Source: Actinomycetota bacterium (lineage in GTDB: Bacteria > Actinomycetota > Actinomycetes > Nanopelagicales > Nanopelagicaceae). Taken from it: a stretch of DNA of 8,761 nt. Positions 1-6,228 of this stretch are shown piece after piece (within the stretch, counting starts at the first letter, position 1; the number at the start of each line of letters is the position of its first letter). The notes below the pieces were generated by a model. That model saw only the letters and a program-made list of their open reading frames with translations, was not told where the DNA came from and ran no database searches. The position numbers were made by a program, and so were the translations under genes. The DNA is taken from positions 1 through 8,761 of the forward strand of contig VGAF01000047.1 in NCBI GenBank assembly GCA_016870855.1, given 5' to 3'.

Positions 1-1590
1 CGACGTGATCGTTTCCGTGATCGCGATAGAGATAGAGATAGAGATCGGGATCGAGATCGCGGTAGAGATCGAAATCGTTTCGGTGATTATCGCGAGAATC
101 GTCGCCGCGGAACCATCCTGACCGATGCTGAATTTTTGGCTCGTAGAGAATCTGTAGATCGCGAGATGTTGGTTCGCCAACAAGGTGATCGAACCCAGAT
201 TGCAATTCTTGAGGACAACATCCTCGTTGAGCACTATGTAAATAAAAATAGCAATATCTCATACGTTGGAAATGTCTACCTTGGAAAAGTACAGAACGTC
301 TTGCCTTCTATGGAAGCTGCCTTCGTCGATATCGGCAAAGGTCGTAACGCAGTTCTTTATGCAGGCGAAGTAAATTGGGATGAATCAGGTCTTGCCGATA
401 ACAAAGAGAGGAAGATTGAGCGCGTTCTTAAGACCGGCCAATCCGTACTTGTACAAGTAACTAAAGATCCCATCGGCCAAAAGGGCGCTCGTCTAACAAG
501 TCAGATCTCTCTTCCAGGTCGCTACCTTGTCTATGTACCAGGTGGCGGAATGAGCGGTATCTCCCGTCGTCTTCCAGAGAGCGAACGCACTCGCCTTAAG
601 GATATTTTGAAAGGCCTTATCACCGATGATGAAGGCGTAATTGTCCGCACCGCTGCAGAAGGCGCATCTGATGAAGAGCTAACAAGAGATGTTGTTCGCC
701 TAAAAGCGCAATGGGATGACATCAAGAAAAAGTCCGAGAGCTCTTCAACAAATGCTCCAACACTTCTTTACGGAGAACCTGATCTAGCTATTCGTGTTAT
801 TCGCGATATATTCAACGAAGATTTCCGCAAATTGACGGTACAAGGCGGAAATGCCTGGGATGACATCAATAGCTACTTAGGTCACATCGCTCCTGAATTG
901 ATGACAAAGGTTGAGAAGTGGAGCGGAAGCAAGGATCTATTTACCGAGAATCGGGTAGATGAACAACTTGCAAAGGCGCTCGATCGTAAGGTTTATCTAC
1001 CTTCTGGTGGCTCGCTTGTAATCGATCGAACTGAAGCGATGGTTGTGATCGATGTAAATACCGGTAAATTTATTGGTAAAGGTGGAAACCTCGAAGAGAC
1101 CGTTACCAAAAATAACTTAGAGGCAGCAGAAGAGATTGCTCGACAACTTCGACTTCGCGATCTTGGTGGAATTATTGTTATCGACTTCATCGATATGGTT
1201 CTTGAATCAAATCGTGAACAAGTCTTGAGAAGGTTGGTCGAGTGTCTTGGTAGAGATCGAACCAAACACCAAGTTGCTGAAGTAACTTCACTTGGCTTAG
1301 TTCAAATGACTCGAAAGCGCGTCGGACAGGGCTTAATCGAAGCCTTCTCAACAACATGCGAAAGTTGCGCTGGTCGCGGAATTCATGTTCATATGAAGCC
1401 GGTCGAGAAGAAGAAATTGGATCGCGAGCTGAAGGCGACTGCGCCGAGCGAAGAAGTTGCAGAAGAAGCTCAAGAATCTAACCAAGAGCGCTCCACGGAG
1501 GATGTTGTTGAAATTGAAGCGGAAAAGCCTAAATTCGGCCGTCGTCGCAGAAGGGCCTCCTCGTCGGGCGTCCTTACTCCGAAGGCCTAG
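1..1590 (+). CDS. rne: Ribonuclease E/G, 5'-truncated by window edge
   Basis: Endoribonuclease that cuts single-stranded RNA in mRNA decay and rRNA/tRNA maturation. The frame is open from base 1 (529 residues visible), so the true start lies upstream. A TTG at 136 is not the start, because the codons before it already read as conserved RNase E sequence (TDAEF). Order in window numbering: Arg/Asp repeat 1-26; basic linker to about 37; S1-type domain about 85-165 (GNVYLGKV at 90-97); 5'-sensor/RNase H-like part with ISLPGRYLVYVP near 169-180; catalytic core with D351 and N353 (VIDVN) and D395 (VIDFIDM), matching E. coli D303, N305 and D346; Zn-link Cys pair C453-E-S-C456. A tail of about 70 residues follows, acidic and then basic (five Arg at 514-518). 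All key residues are present. Its position directly upstream of rplU is conserved in actinobacteria. It could be annotated rne or rng; the flanking disordered arms favour RNase E. Confidence 0.95.
   Translation, partial: RRDRFRDRDRDRDRDRDRDRGRDRNRFGDYRENRRRGTILTDAEFLARRESVDREMLVRQQGDRTQIAILEDNILVEHYVNKNSNISYVGNVYLGKVQNVLPSMEAAFVDIGKGRNAVLYAGEVNWDESGLADNKERKIERVLKTGQSVLVQVTKDPIGQKGARLTSQISLPGRYLVYVPGGGMSGISRRLPESERTRLKDILKGLITDDEGVIVRTAAEGASDEELTRDVVRLKAQWDDIKKKSESSSTNAPTLLYGEPDLAIRVIRDIFNEDFRKLTVQGGNAWDDINSYLGHIAPELMTKVEKWSGSKDLFTENRVDEQLAKALDRKVYLPSGGSLVIDRTEAMVVIDVNTGKFIGKGGNLEETVTKNNLEAAEEIARQLRLRDLGGIIVIDFIDMVLESNREQVLRRLVECLGRDRTKHQVAEVTSLGLVQMTRKRVGQGLIEAFSTTCESCAGRGIHVHMKPVEKKKLDRELKATAPSEEVAEEAQESNQERSTEDVVEIEAEKPKFGRRRRRASSSGVLTPKA
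7..78 (+). repeat. Hexanucleotide low-complexity repeat encoding Arg-Asp dipeptides
   Basis: In the RNase E/G frame this tract alternates Arg and Asp codons. Three exact GATAGA units lie at 25-42, with degenerate GAT-CGN units on both sides. Residues 1-26 contain 14 Arg and 9 Asp. Every Asp codon is GAT, whereas Arg uses CGT, CGC, CGA, CGG and AGA. The core may therefore have grown by replication slippage, while the protein pattern persists through synonymous change. The left end of the tract is outside the window. Confidence 0.85.
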
Positions 1591-1612
1591 TTGGCCGAAC
1601 TCCCGCCTCAGT

Positions 1613-1642
1613 TTGACCCTACCTACGCTCAATCCGTAACCT
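1613..1642 (+). promoter_or_regulatory. Candidate sigma70-type promoter for rplU-rpmA
   Basis: A -35 box TTGACC (1613-1618, five of six consensus bases) is followed after 18 bases by TAACCT (1637-1642). TAACCT fits the TANNNT -10 pattern usual in actinobacteria. It lies just after the RNase E/G stop and would start transcription near 1649, giving a leader of about 55 bases before rplU. This is a motif match by eye with no experimental support, but its position and spacing are good. Confidence 0.5.
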
Positions 1643-1673
1643 AGCGCCCTGCGCGCGCCGCTAATCTGGCGTG
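1642..1673 (+). promoter_or_regulatory. Overlapping GC-rich hairpins in the rplU leader
   Basis: Two mutually exclusive stems can form. One pairs 1642-1646 (TAGCG) with 1659-1663 (CGCTA). The other pairs 1654-1659 (CGCGCC) with 1668-1673 (GGCGTG), six pairs including one G-U around an 8-base loop. Neither is followed by a U-run, so neither is a classical terminator. If transcription begins near 1649, only the second stem is entirely within the rplU mRNA. A role in L21 autoregulation is possible but unproven. Confidence 0.3.
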
Positions 1674-1704
1674 ACTAAAGAAGTGAAGTCGAGGAAGGAA
1701 GATC

Positions 1705-2019
1705 GTGTACGCAATCGTTAAGGCTGGCGGGCGCCAAGAAAAGGTCGCCGTCGGTGACACCGTATTCGTAGATCGAATTGAGGCTGCGCCTGGTTCGACC
1801 GTTACCTTCCCAGCCGTTCTAGTTGTAGATGGTGAGGCTGTTACTTCTGATCCAAAGGTTCTCTCTGGAGTAAAAGTAACTGGCGAAGTTATCTCTGAAG
1901 TTAAGGGACCGAAGATTCATATCCTTCGCTACAAGGCAAAGACTGGCTATCGCCGTCGCCAAGGTTTCCGTTCCAAGAACACGCGCGTGAAAATCACCGC
2001 TATCAATGGTGTGAAGTAA
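1705..2019 (+). CDS. rplU: 50S ribosomal protein L21
   Basis: Structural protein of the large ribosomal subunit that binds 23S rRNA. The 104 residues match the usual bacterial length. The N-terminal signature is present (YAIVKAGGRQEKVAVGD, residues 2-18), and the C-terminal RNA-binding motif IHILRYKAKTGYRRRQGFR lies at 71-89, rich in Arg and Lys. The GTG start at 1705 is chosen because it gives the canonical N-terminus and is preceded by a purine-rich Shine-Dalgarno tract GAGGAAGGAA at 1691-1700. It is the first gene of a two-gene unit with rpmA, with a candidate promoter at 1613-1642. Nothing in the protein is unusual. Confidence 0.98.
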   Translation: MYAIVKAGGRQEKVAVGDTVFVDRIEAAPGSTVTFPAVLVVDGEAVTSDPKVLSGVKVTGEVISEVKGPKIHILRYKAKTGYRRRQGFRSKNTRVKITAINGVK

Positions 2020-2033
2020 GGAGCTGAAGAGAA

Positions 2034-2288
2034 ATGGCATCCAAAAAGGGCGTTTCCTCGACACGAAATGGTCGCGATTCGAATCCACAATTCCTCGGAA
2101 TTAAGCGCTTCGGTGGCCAAGTCGTAAATAGCGGCGAGATTCTCGTCCGTCAGCGCGGCACAAAGTTCCACCCAGGAAAGAATGTTGGAATCGGAAAAGA
2201 TGACACGCTATTTGCTCTCGCATCAGGCGCTGTTGAATTCTCAAACGCTCGCGGACGTCGCGTCGTAAACATCGTACCGGTTTCGTAA
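2034..2288 (+). CDS. rpmA: 50S ribosomal protein L27
   Basis: Large-subunit protein whose flexible N-terminal tail reaches the peptidyl transferase centre and helps position tRNA substrates. The 84 residues are normal for the family, with the core signature STRNGRDSN at 9-17, KRFGGQ at 24-29 and RQRGTKFHPGKNVGIGKDDTL at 39-59. It starts directly with MASKKG and has none of the Firmicutes-type N-terminal extension that needs proteolytic removal. Residue 3 is Ser, where many L27 proteins have His. The Shine-Dalgarno AAGGAG (2018-2023) overlaps the rplU stop codon, which suggests coupled translation at the 14-base junction. A strong terminator follows. Confidence 0.98.
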   Translation: MASKKGVSSTRNGRDSNPQFLGIKRFGGQVVNSGEILVRQRGTKFHPGKNVGIGKDDTLFALASGAVEFSNARGRRVVNIVPVS

Positions 2289-2291
2289 CAC

Positions 2292-2317
2292 ACGGACTTT
2301 AAGAAGAACGGGTCCGT
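2292..2317 (+). promoter_or_regulatory. Possible antiterminator stem competing with the rpmA terminator
   Basis: ACGGAC at 2292-2297 is exactly complementary to GTCCGT at 2312-2317, which is the loop-side half of the terminator 5' arm. Pairing over a 14-base loop would block the terminator stem. The upstream strand lies 3-9 bases after the rpmA stop codon, inside the footprint of a terminating ribosome. The complementarity is seen in the sequence; regulation is inference, and six pairs could arise by chance. Confidence 0.3.
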
Positions 2318-2341
2318 CGCTACGGGCCCGTTTTTTATTTT
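2307..2341 (+). terminator. Strong intrinsic terminator after rpmA
   Basis: Bases 2307-2317 pair with 2322-2332 over 11 base pairs with one G-U wobble, closing a 4-base loop CGCT. The tract at 2331-2341 is TTTTTTATTTT. This is a textbook rho-independent terminator 18 bases after the rpmA stop. It ends 15 bases before the obgE start codon, so it may act as an attenuator for obgE rather than as a simple operon end. Confidence 0.93.
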
Positions 2342-2356
2342 CTAGAAAGGAGCGTC

Positions 2357-3832
2357 ATGGCTACATTCGTAGATCGCGTGACGCTTCATGCTGCTGCAGG
2401 TAAAGGTGGCGATGGCTGTATCTCGGTACATCGAGAGAAATTTGTTCCACTCGGTGGACCGGATGGTGGAAGCGGTGGTCGTGGCGGCGATGTTATTCTC
2501 GTTGTTGATCCAGGCGTGACCACGCTCCTTGATTTCCATCACTCACCACATCGAAGCGCTACTTCTGGCCGACAAGGACATGGTGCCTTAAAAAATGGCC
2601 CAGATGGCGATGATTTGATTTTGGGCGTACCGAATGGAACGGTCGTACTTACAAAAGATGGTCGCGTTCTTGCAGACTTAGTTGGAGTCGGAACTCGCTT
2701 TATCGCCGTCAAAGGTGGCCAAGGTGGACTTGGTAATGCTGCGCTCTCATCTTCGCGCCGTCGCGCCCCAGGTTTTGCGCTCCTTGGTGAACCAGGCGAG
2801 AAGCGGACGCTAGTTCTTGAACTTAAATCTGTAGCTGATATTGGATTGATTGGCTTTCCAAGCGCTGGAAAATCTTCACTAATTGCCGCTATCTCAGCAG
2901 CGCGGCCCAAAATTGCCGATTATCCATTCACAACCCTCGCTCCAAATCTTGGCGTAGTACAAGCGGGTGATTCAAGATTTACTGTTGCTGATGTACCAGG
3001 GTTAATTCCGGGAGCCTCCGAAGGAAAAGGGCTTGGACTTGAGTTTCTCCGTCACGTCGAGCGCTGTGCGGCCTTAGTTCATGTGCTTGATTGCGGTTCG
3101 CTTGAAACAGTGCGAGATCCAATTAAAGACTTCGAAATTATTGAAGCAGAGCTAAAGAACTATTCGGCTGATTTAAGTGACCGCCCTCGAATCATCGCGC
3201 TCAATAAAGTTGATCTTCCAGATGGCGCTGCCATCGCCGACATGGTCGCACCAATCTTTAAAGAGCGAGGTTATGAGGTTTATAAGATCTCAGCTGCTGC
3301 TCATATTGGACTTCAAGAGCTCCTCTATGCGATGGCGCGAACCGTTAACGAGTATCGCTCTCGCCAATCTTTAGATGAGAAGACTCGGATAGTGCTTCGT
3401 CCAACTCCTGTTGATGATCGTGGCTTTAAAGTTGTTGCAAGTGAGGATGGCTCATTTACCGTGATTGGAACTAAGCCAGAGCGCTGGATACATCAAACCA
3501 ACTTTGCAAATGCCGAGGCAATTGGCTACCTCGCTGATCGACTAGCAAGTCTTGGAGTTGAGCGAGAGCTATTTAAGTTAGGTGCGAAAGCTGGCGATGA
3601 AGTTCGTATCGGTAACGATGAAGATGCGGTCGTATTTGATTGGGAGCCAACCATCGAGCCGGGTGCCGAACTCCTTGCTGGCCCACGTGGAGATGATCTG
3701 CGAATCCCAAGAGGTTGGGAGAAGTTCGACGAGGAAGCAGTCGATCAGTTAGATGATGAAGAATTAGCCCAACAGTGGGAGTACCAAGTTGCTGACCCAA
3801 CTTCGCCCAGGATTGAAGGTGATTCCAAGTGA
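2357..3832 (+). CDS. obgE: Obg family GTPase (50S assembly / stress)
   Basis: Essential GTPase that binds the 50S subunit, acts late in its assembly and links growth to nucleotide state. It has 491 residues. The Gly-rich Obg fold spans about 2-158 (HREKFVPLGGPDGG at 25-38, NGPDGDD at 80-86). The G domain follows with G1 GFPSAGKSS 166-174, G2 Thr 192-193, G3 DVPGLI 212-217, G4 NKVD 283-286 and G5 SAA 312-314. An OCT domain lies at about 348-430 (FTVIGTKPERWI), followed by an acidic tail. The OCT domain plus tail is typical of the long actinobacterial forms. The ATG is preceded by AAAGGAG at 2346-2352, only four bases away. A strong terminator stands directly upstream with no room for a promoter between. 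The stop overlaps the proB start as GTGA. Confidence 0.97.
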   Translation: MATFVDRVTLHAAAGKGGDGCISVHREKFVPLGGPDGGSGGRGGDVILVVDPGVTTLLDFHHSPHRSATSGRQGHGALKNGPDGDDLILGVPNGTVVLTKDGRVLADLVGVGTRFIAVKGGQGGLGNAALSSSRRRAPGFALLGEPGEKRTLVLELKSVADIGLIGFPSAGKSSLIAAISAARPKIADYPFTTLAPNLGVVQAGDSRFTVADVPGLIPGASEGKGLGLEFLRHVERCAALVHVLDCGSLETVRDPIKDFEIIEAELKNYSADLSDRPRIIALNKVDLPDGAAIADMVAPIFKERGYEVYKISAAAHIGLQELLYAMARTVNEYRSRQSLDEKTRIVLRPTPVDDRGFKVVASEDGSFTVIGTKPERWIHQTNFANAEAIGYLADRLASLGVERELFKLGAKAGDEVRIGNDEDAVVFDWEPTIEPGAELLAGPRGDDLRIPRGWEKFDEEAVDQLDDEELAQQWEYQVADPTSPRIEGDSK

Positions 3833-4944
3833 GTAACCGCGAGGAATTGCGCGCTCCAAAGCGGGTAGTAATCAAGATTGGTTCCTCATCGCTAACCGGC
3901 GTAGATGCAGCTGGCTTAAAGTCCGAGTCAGTCGATGCGTTAGTAGATGTTGTTGCTAACTTGAAAAAGTCTGGAAGCGAAGTCGTAATCGTCTCATCTG
4001 GAGCGATAGCTGCGGGATTAGCGCCTCTTGGACTTACTACAAGGCCAAAGGATCTCGCCACCCAACAAGCAGCCGCTTCGGTTGGCCAAGGCTTGCTAGT
4101 GCATAGATACACCGAATCGCTAGCTCGCTACTCGATTGTTGGTTCCCAAGTTCTCTTAACGATTGATGATGTAGTTCGCCGTTCTCATTACCAGAATGCC
4201 CAACGCACTTTAACGAAGTTATTACAACTTGGCGTGGTACCTATCATCAATGAGAATGATTCGGTTGGAACCCAGGAAATTCGCTTTGGCGATAATGATC
4301 GAATTGCAGCGCTAGTTTCGCATCTGATTGGCGCTGATTTGTTGATTCTTGTGACTGATGTTGATGCTCTTCATGACGCGCCGCCCTCACAAGCTGGCGC
4401 GAAGCCAATCCATGAAGTTGAAGATATCTCGGTACTTAGTGGCGCAGAAATTGGTGGCACCTCTTCAAAGGTTGGAAGTGGGGGAATGGTCACAAAAATT
4501 GAAGCTGCACGTATTGCAACGGGTGCCGGAATTCCGTTACTTCTAACTTCCCTTGCCAAAGTAAGTGAGGCAATGAATGGTGAGAAGGTTGGAACTCTCT
4601 TCAAATCTATCCGGGAGCGTCAACCATCACGTTTACTTTGGTTAGCGCATGCCGCAACTCCTCTTGGAAAGTTGCATGTCGATGAGGGCGCAGCAAAAGC
4701 GCTCCGCGAAAGAGGCGTCTCACTTCTTCCCGCCGGAACTACCAAAGTGATTGGTGATTTCAGCGCAGGGGATACCGTAGAAATCGTTGCCCCAGATGGT
4801 TCCGTAATCGCACGTGGACTTGTTGGCTTTGATTCCGGCGAAATCCCTGCGATGTTGGGGCGCTCCACAAAAGAGTTGGCGCGCGATTTGGGTCCGGAAT
4901 TTGAACGAGAACTCGTTCACCGTGATGACTTGGTGCTGCTATGA
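3829..4944 (+). CDS. proB: Glutamate 5-kinase with C-terminal PUA domain
   Basis: First step of proline synthesis in the cytosol: ATP plus glutamate gives gamma-glutamyl phosphate, passed to ProA encoded next door. It has 371 residues, as usual for the two-domain form. The amino acid kinase domain (about 11-260) shows VVIKIGSSS 13-21 with Lys16, SSGAIAAG 56-63, NEND 141-144, FGDND 153-157, and GSGGMVTK 216-223, whose Lys223 corresponds to the catalytic Lys217 region of the E. coli enzyme. A PUA domain occupies about 279-360. The start is GTG, overlapping the obgE stop by four bases, with GAAGGTGA at 3815-3822 as ribosome binding site, so translation is probably coupled. It overlaps proA by ATGA. 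Proline feedback is usual in the family but cannot be judged here. Confidence 0.97.
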   Translation: MSNREELRAPKRVVIKIGSSSLTGVDAAGLKSESVDALVDVVANLKKSGSEVVIVSSGAIAAGLAPLGLTTRPKDLATQQAAASVGQGLLVHRYTESLARYSIVGSQVLLTIDDVVRRSHYQNAQRTLTKLLQLGVVPIINENDSVGTQEIRFGDNDRIAALVSHLIGADLLILVTDVDALHDAPPSQAGAKPIHEVEDISVLSGAEIGGTSSKVGSGGMVTKIEAARIATGAGIPLLLTSLAKVSEAMNGEKVGTLFKSIRERQPSRLLWLAHAATPLGKLHVDEGAAKALRERGVSLLPAGTTKVIGDFSAGDTVEIVAPDGSVIARGLVGFDSGEIPAMLGRSTKELARDLGPEFERELVHRDDLVLL

Positions 4945-6209
4945 GTAATGATCAATTAATCGCAGGGCTAGCGGAAACTGCTCGGAAAGCCGCACAAACT
5001 CTTCGCGCTAGTTCCTATGAAGTTCGCAAGAAATCCCTCCTTGCTATTGCTAGCGAATTGGATGCTTCCCGTAGCGAGATATTGGCTGCAAATAGTGAAG
5101 ATGTAACGCGCGAGCGAGCCGCTGGATTATCTGAATCGTTATTGGATCGTCTCTTACTTAATGACGCGCGAATCGATGGAATCATCGGAGGGACGAAGAA
5201 AGTCGCAGCCCTTCCGGACCCGCTTGGACGAGTAATCAATTCACGAACTTTAGAAAATGGTTTAGAGCTAACCCAACTAAGCGTCCCCTTCGGCGTAGTT
5301 GGAATGATTTACGAAGCACGTCCGAATGTGACTGTTGATGCTGCTGTGATCTTGTTAATGTCTGGTAACGCCGCCTTAATGCGTGGCTCATCAACAGCTA
5401 AGAAGAGCAATGAAGTACTTGTGAAGGTAATCAAGCAAGCCTTAACAAAGAGTGAGATTTCCCCAGACGTCATCCAATTAATCCCTTCCGATGATCGTGA
5501 CACAGTCAGGGCACTACTGCATGCTCGTGGAAAAGTGGATCTAGTCATCCCTAGAGGATCTGCGGCCTTGATACGAACCGTTGTTGATGAAGCGTTGGTC
5601 CCAACAATTGAAACTGGTGCGGGCGTATGTCATGTCTTTGTAGATAAAGATGCCAATCTCGAAAAAGCTCTACCTATAGTCGTCAACGCAAAAACCCATA
5701 GGCCTTCGGTATGTAATGCAGCTGAGACTTTATTGGTACACGAAGAGATCGCCGAGAAGTTCTTACTAATCGCGCTAAAGGCGCTAAGTGGCGCCAATGT
5801 GAGATTACATTGCGATCCAAGAGCTCTGAAGTTAGCCCAGAGCCTCGGAATTGATGCATCGCTCGCTGATGAGCCTGATTGGTCCACGGAGTACGGAACC
5901 CTAGAAATGAATGTAGGCGTAGTTTCTGATGTCGATGGTGCGATGAACCATATAAACAAGTACGGAACCCAGCACACAGAAGCGATTGTCACTGAGAATG
6001 AAGCGACTGCTAATCGCTTTATCGCCCTCTCTGATTGTGCGGCCGTCATGGTCAATGCCTCTACTCGTTTTACCGATGGGGAAGAGATGGGTTTTGGAGC
6101 AGAAATTGGAATCTCAAATCAAAAACTTCACGCCCGGGGACCGATGGGCTTAGATCAAATGACCACCACCACTTGGGTAGTAAGAGGGAGTGGGCAAATC
6201 CGAAAGTAA
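4941..6209 (+). CDS. proA: Gamma-glutamyl phosphate reductase
   Basis: Second proline-pathway enzyme: NADPH-dependent reduction of gamma-glutamyl phosphate to glutamate 5-semialdehyde, which cyclises to pyrroline-5-carboxylate. The 422 residues fit the family. Aldehyde-dehydrogenase-fold landmarks are VPFGVVGMIYEARPNVT (115-131), the nucleotide-binding MSGNAALMRGS (140-150), IPRGSAAL (203-210), ETGAGVCHVFVD (224-235), and the catalytic-Cys motif RPSVCNAAETLL with Cys258. The C-terminal HARGPMGLDQMTTTTWV (397-413) is also typical. The ATG start sits in ATGA overlapping the proB stop and has only a weak Shine-Dalgarno (GGTG near 4931), so translation probably depends on proB. A small perfect hairpin encloses the stop codon. 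In many actinobacteria nadD follows proA; here gatC does. Confidence 0.97.
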   Translation: MSNDQLIAGLAETARKAAQTLRASSYEVRKKSLLAIASELDASRSEILAANSEDVTRERAAGLSESLLDRLLLNDARIDGIIGGTKKVAALPDPLGRVINSRTLENGLELTQLSVPFGVVGMIYEARPNVTVDAAVILLMSGNAALMRGSSTAKKSNEVLVKVIKQALTKSEISPDVIQLIPSDDRDTVRALLHARGKVDLVIPRGSAALIRTVVDEALVPTIETGAGVCHVFVDKDANLEKALPIVVNAKTHRPSVCNAAETLLVHEEIAEKFLLIALKALSGANVRLHCDPRALKLAQSLGIDASLADEPDWSTEYGTLEMNVGVVSDVDGAMNHINKYGTQHTEAIVTENEATANRFIALSDCAAVMVNASTRFTDGEEMGFGAEIGISNQKLHARGPMGLDQMTTTTWVVRGSGQIRK

Positions 6210-6215
6210 TTTCGG
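6200..6215 (+). repeat. Perfect 6-bp hairpin enclosing the proA stop codon
   Basis: CCGAAA (6200-6205) and TTTCGG (6210-6215) are perfect inverse complements around the loop GTAA, which contains the proA TAA stop. No U-run follows, so it is not a normal intrinsic terminator. It lies immediately upstream of the gatC ribosome binding site and could mark an mRNA processing or stability point, or simply be chance. Confidence 0.4.
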
Positions 6216-6216
6216 T

Positions 6217-6223
6217 AAGGTGA
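6217..6223 (+). promoter_or_regulatory. gatC ribosome binding site that fixes the start
   Basis: AAGGTGA stands five bases before the ATG at 6229 (eight bases from the AGG core). It supports 6229 as the gatC start over the in-frame GTG at 6190, which would overlap proA and add 13 residues unlike any GatC N-terminus. Confidence 0.7.
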
Positions 6224-6228
6224 CCTCT

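Noticed and set aside
7..70. Cluster of six GATC sites resembling a methylation-controlled origin or regulatory region
   Set aside because: The sites come from Asp-Arg codon pairs (GAT CGN) in the RD repeat. No DnaA boxes or AT-rich region accompany them, and actinobacteria generally lack Dam/SeqA control.
136..138. TTG as the start codon of RNase E/G
   Set aside because: The frame is open to base 1, and the residues just before it (GTILTDAEF) continue the conserved RNase E sequence, so the gene is simply cut by the window edge.
1537..1599. TTCGGCC (1537-1543) and GGCCGAA (1593-1599) as an RNase E/G terminator
   Set aside because: The complement is perfect, but the loop is about 50 bases and no U-run follows. 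This is not a convincing terminator.
2336..2341. TATTTT as a -10 box for an obgE promoter
   Set aside because: It is the terminator U-tract. There is no -35-like sequence at the right distance, and transcription would begin inside the ribosome binding site.
2391..2520. Gly-codon-rich GGTGGC/GGCGGT runs in obgE as a DNA repeat
   Set aside because: These encode the conserved Gly-rich Obg fold and need no separate explanation.
3573..4112. Antisense open frame of 179 codons over the obgE/proB junction
   Set aside because: It has no recognisable family, and it lies opposite two clearly conserved genes; it looks like a shadow of their codon pattern.
5630..6055. Antisense open frame of 141 codons within proA
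   Set aside because: It lies entirely opposite the conserved catalytic region of proA, has Ser/Thr/Ala-rich low-information sequence, and has no visible ribosome binding site support.
6190..6228. Longer gatC beginning at GTG 6190
   Set aside because: The 13 extra residues do not resemble GatC. The ATG at 6229 has a well-spaced AAGGTGA and gives a canonical N-terminus.
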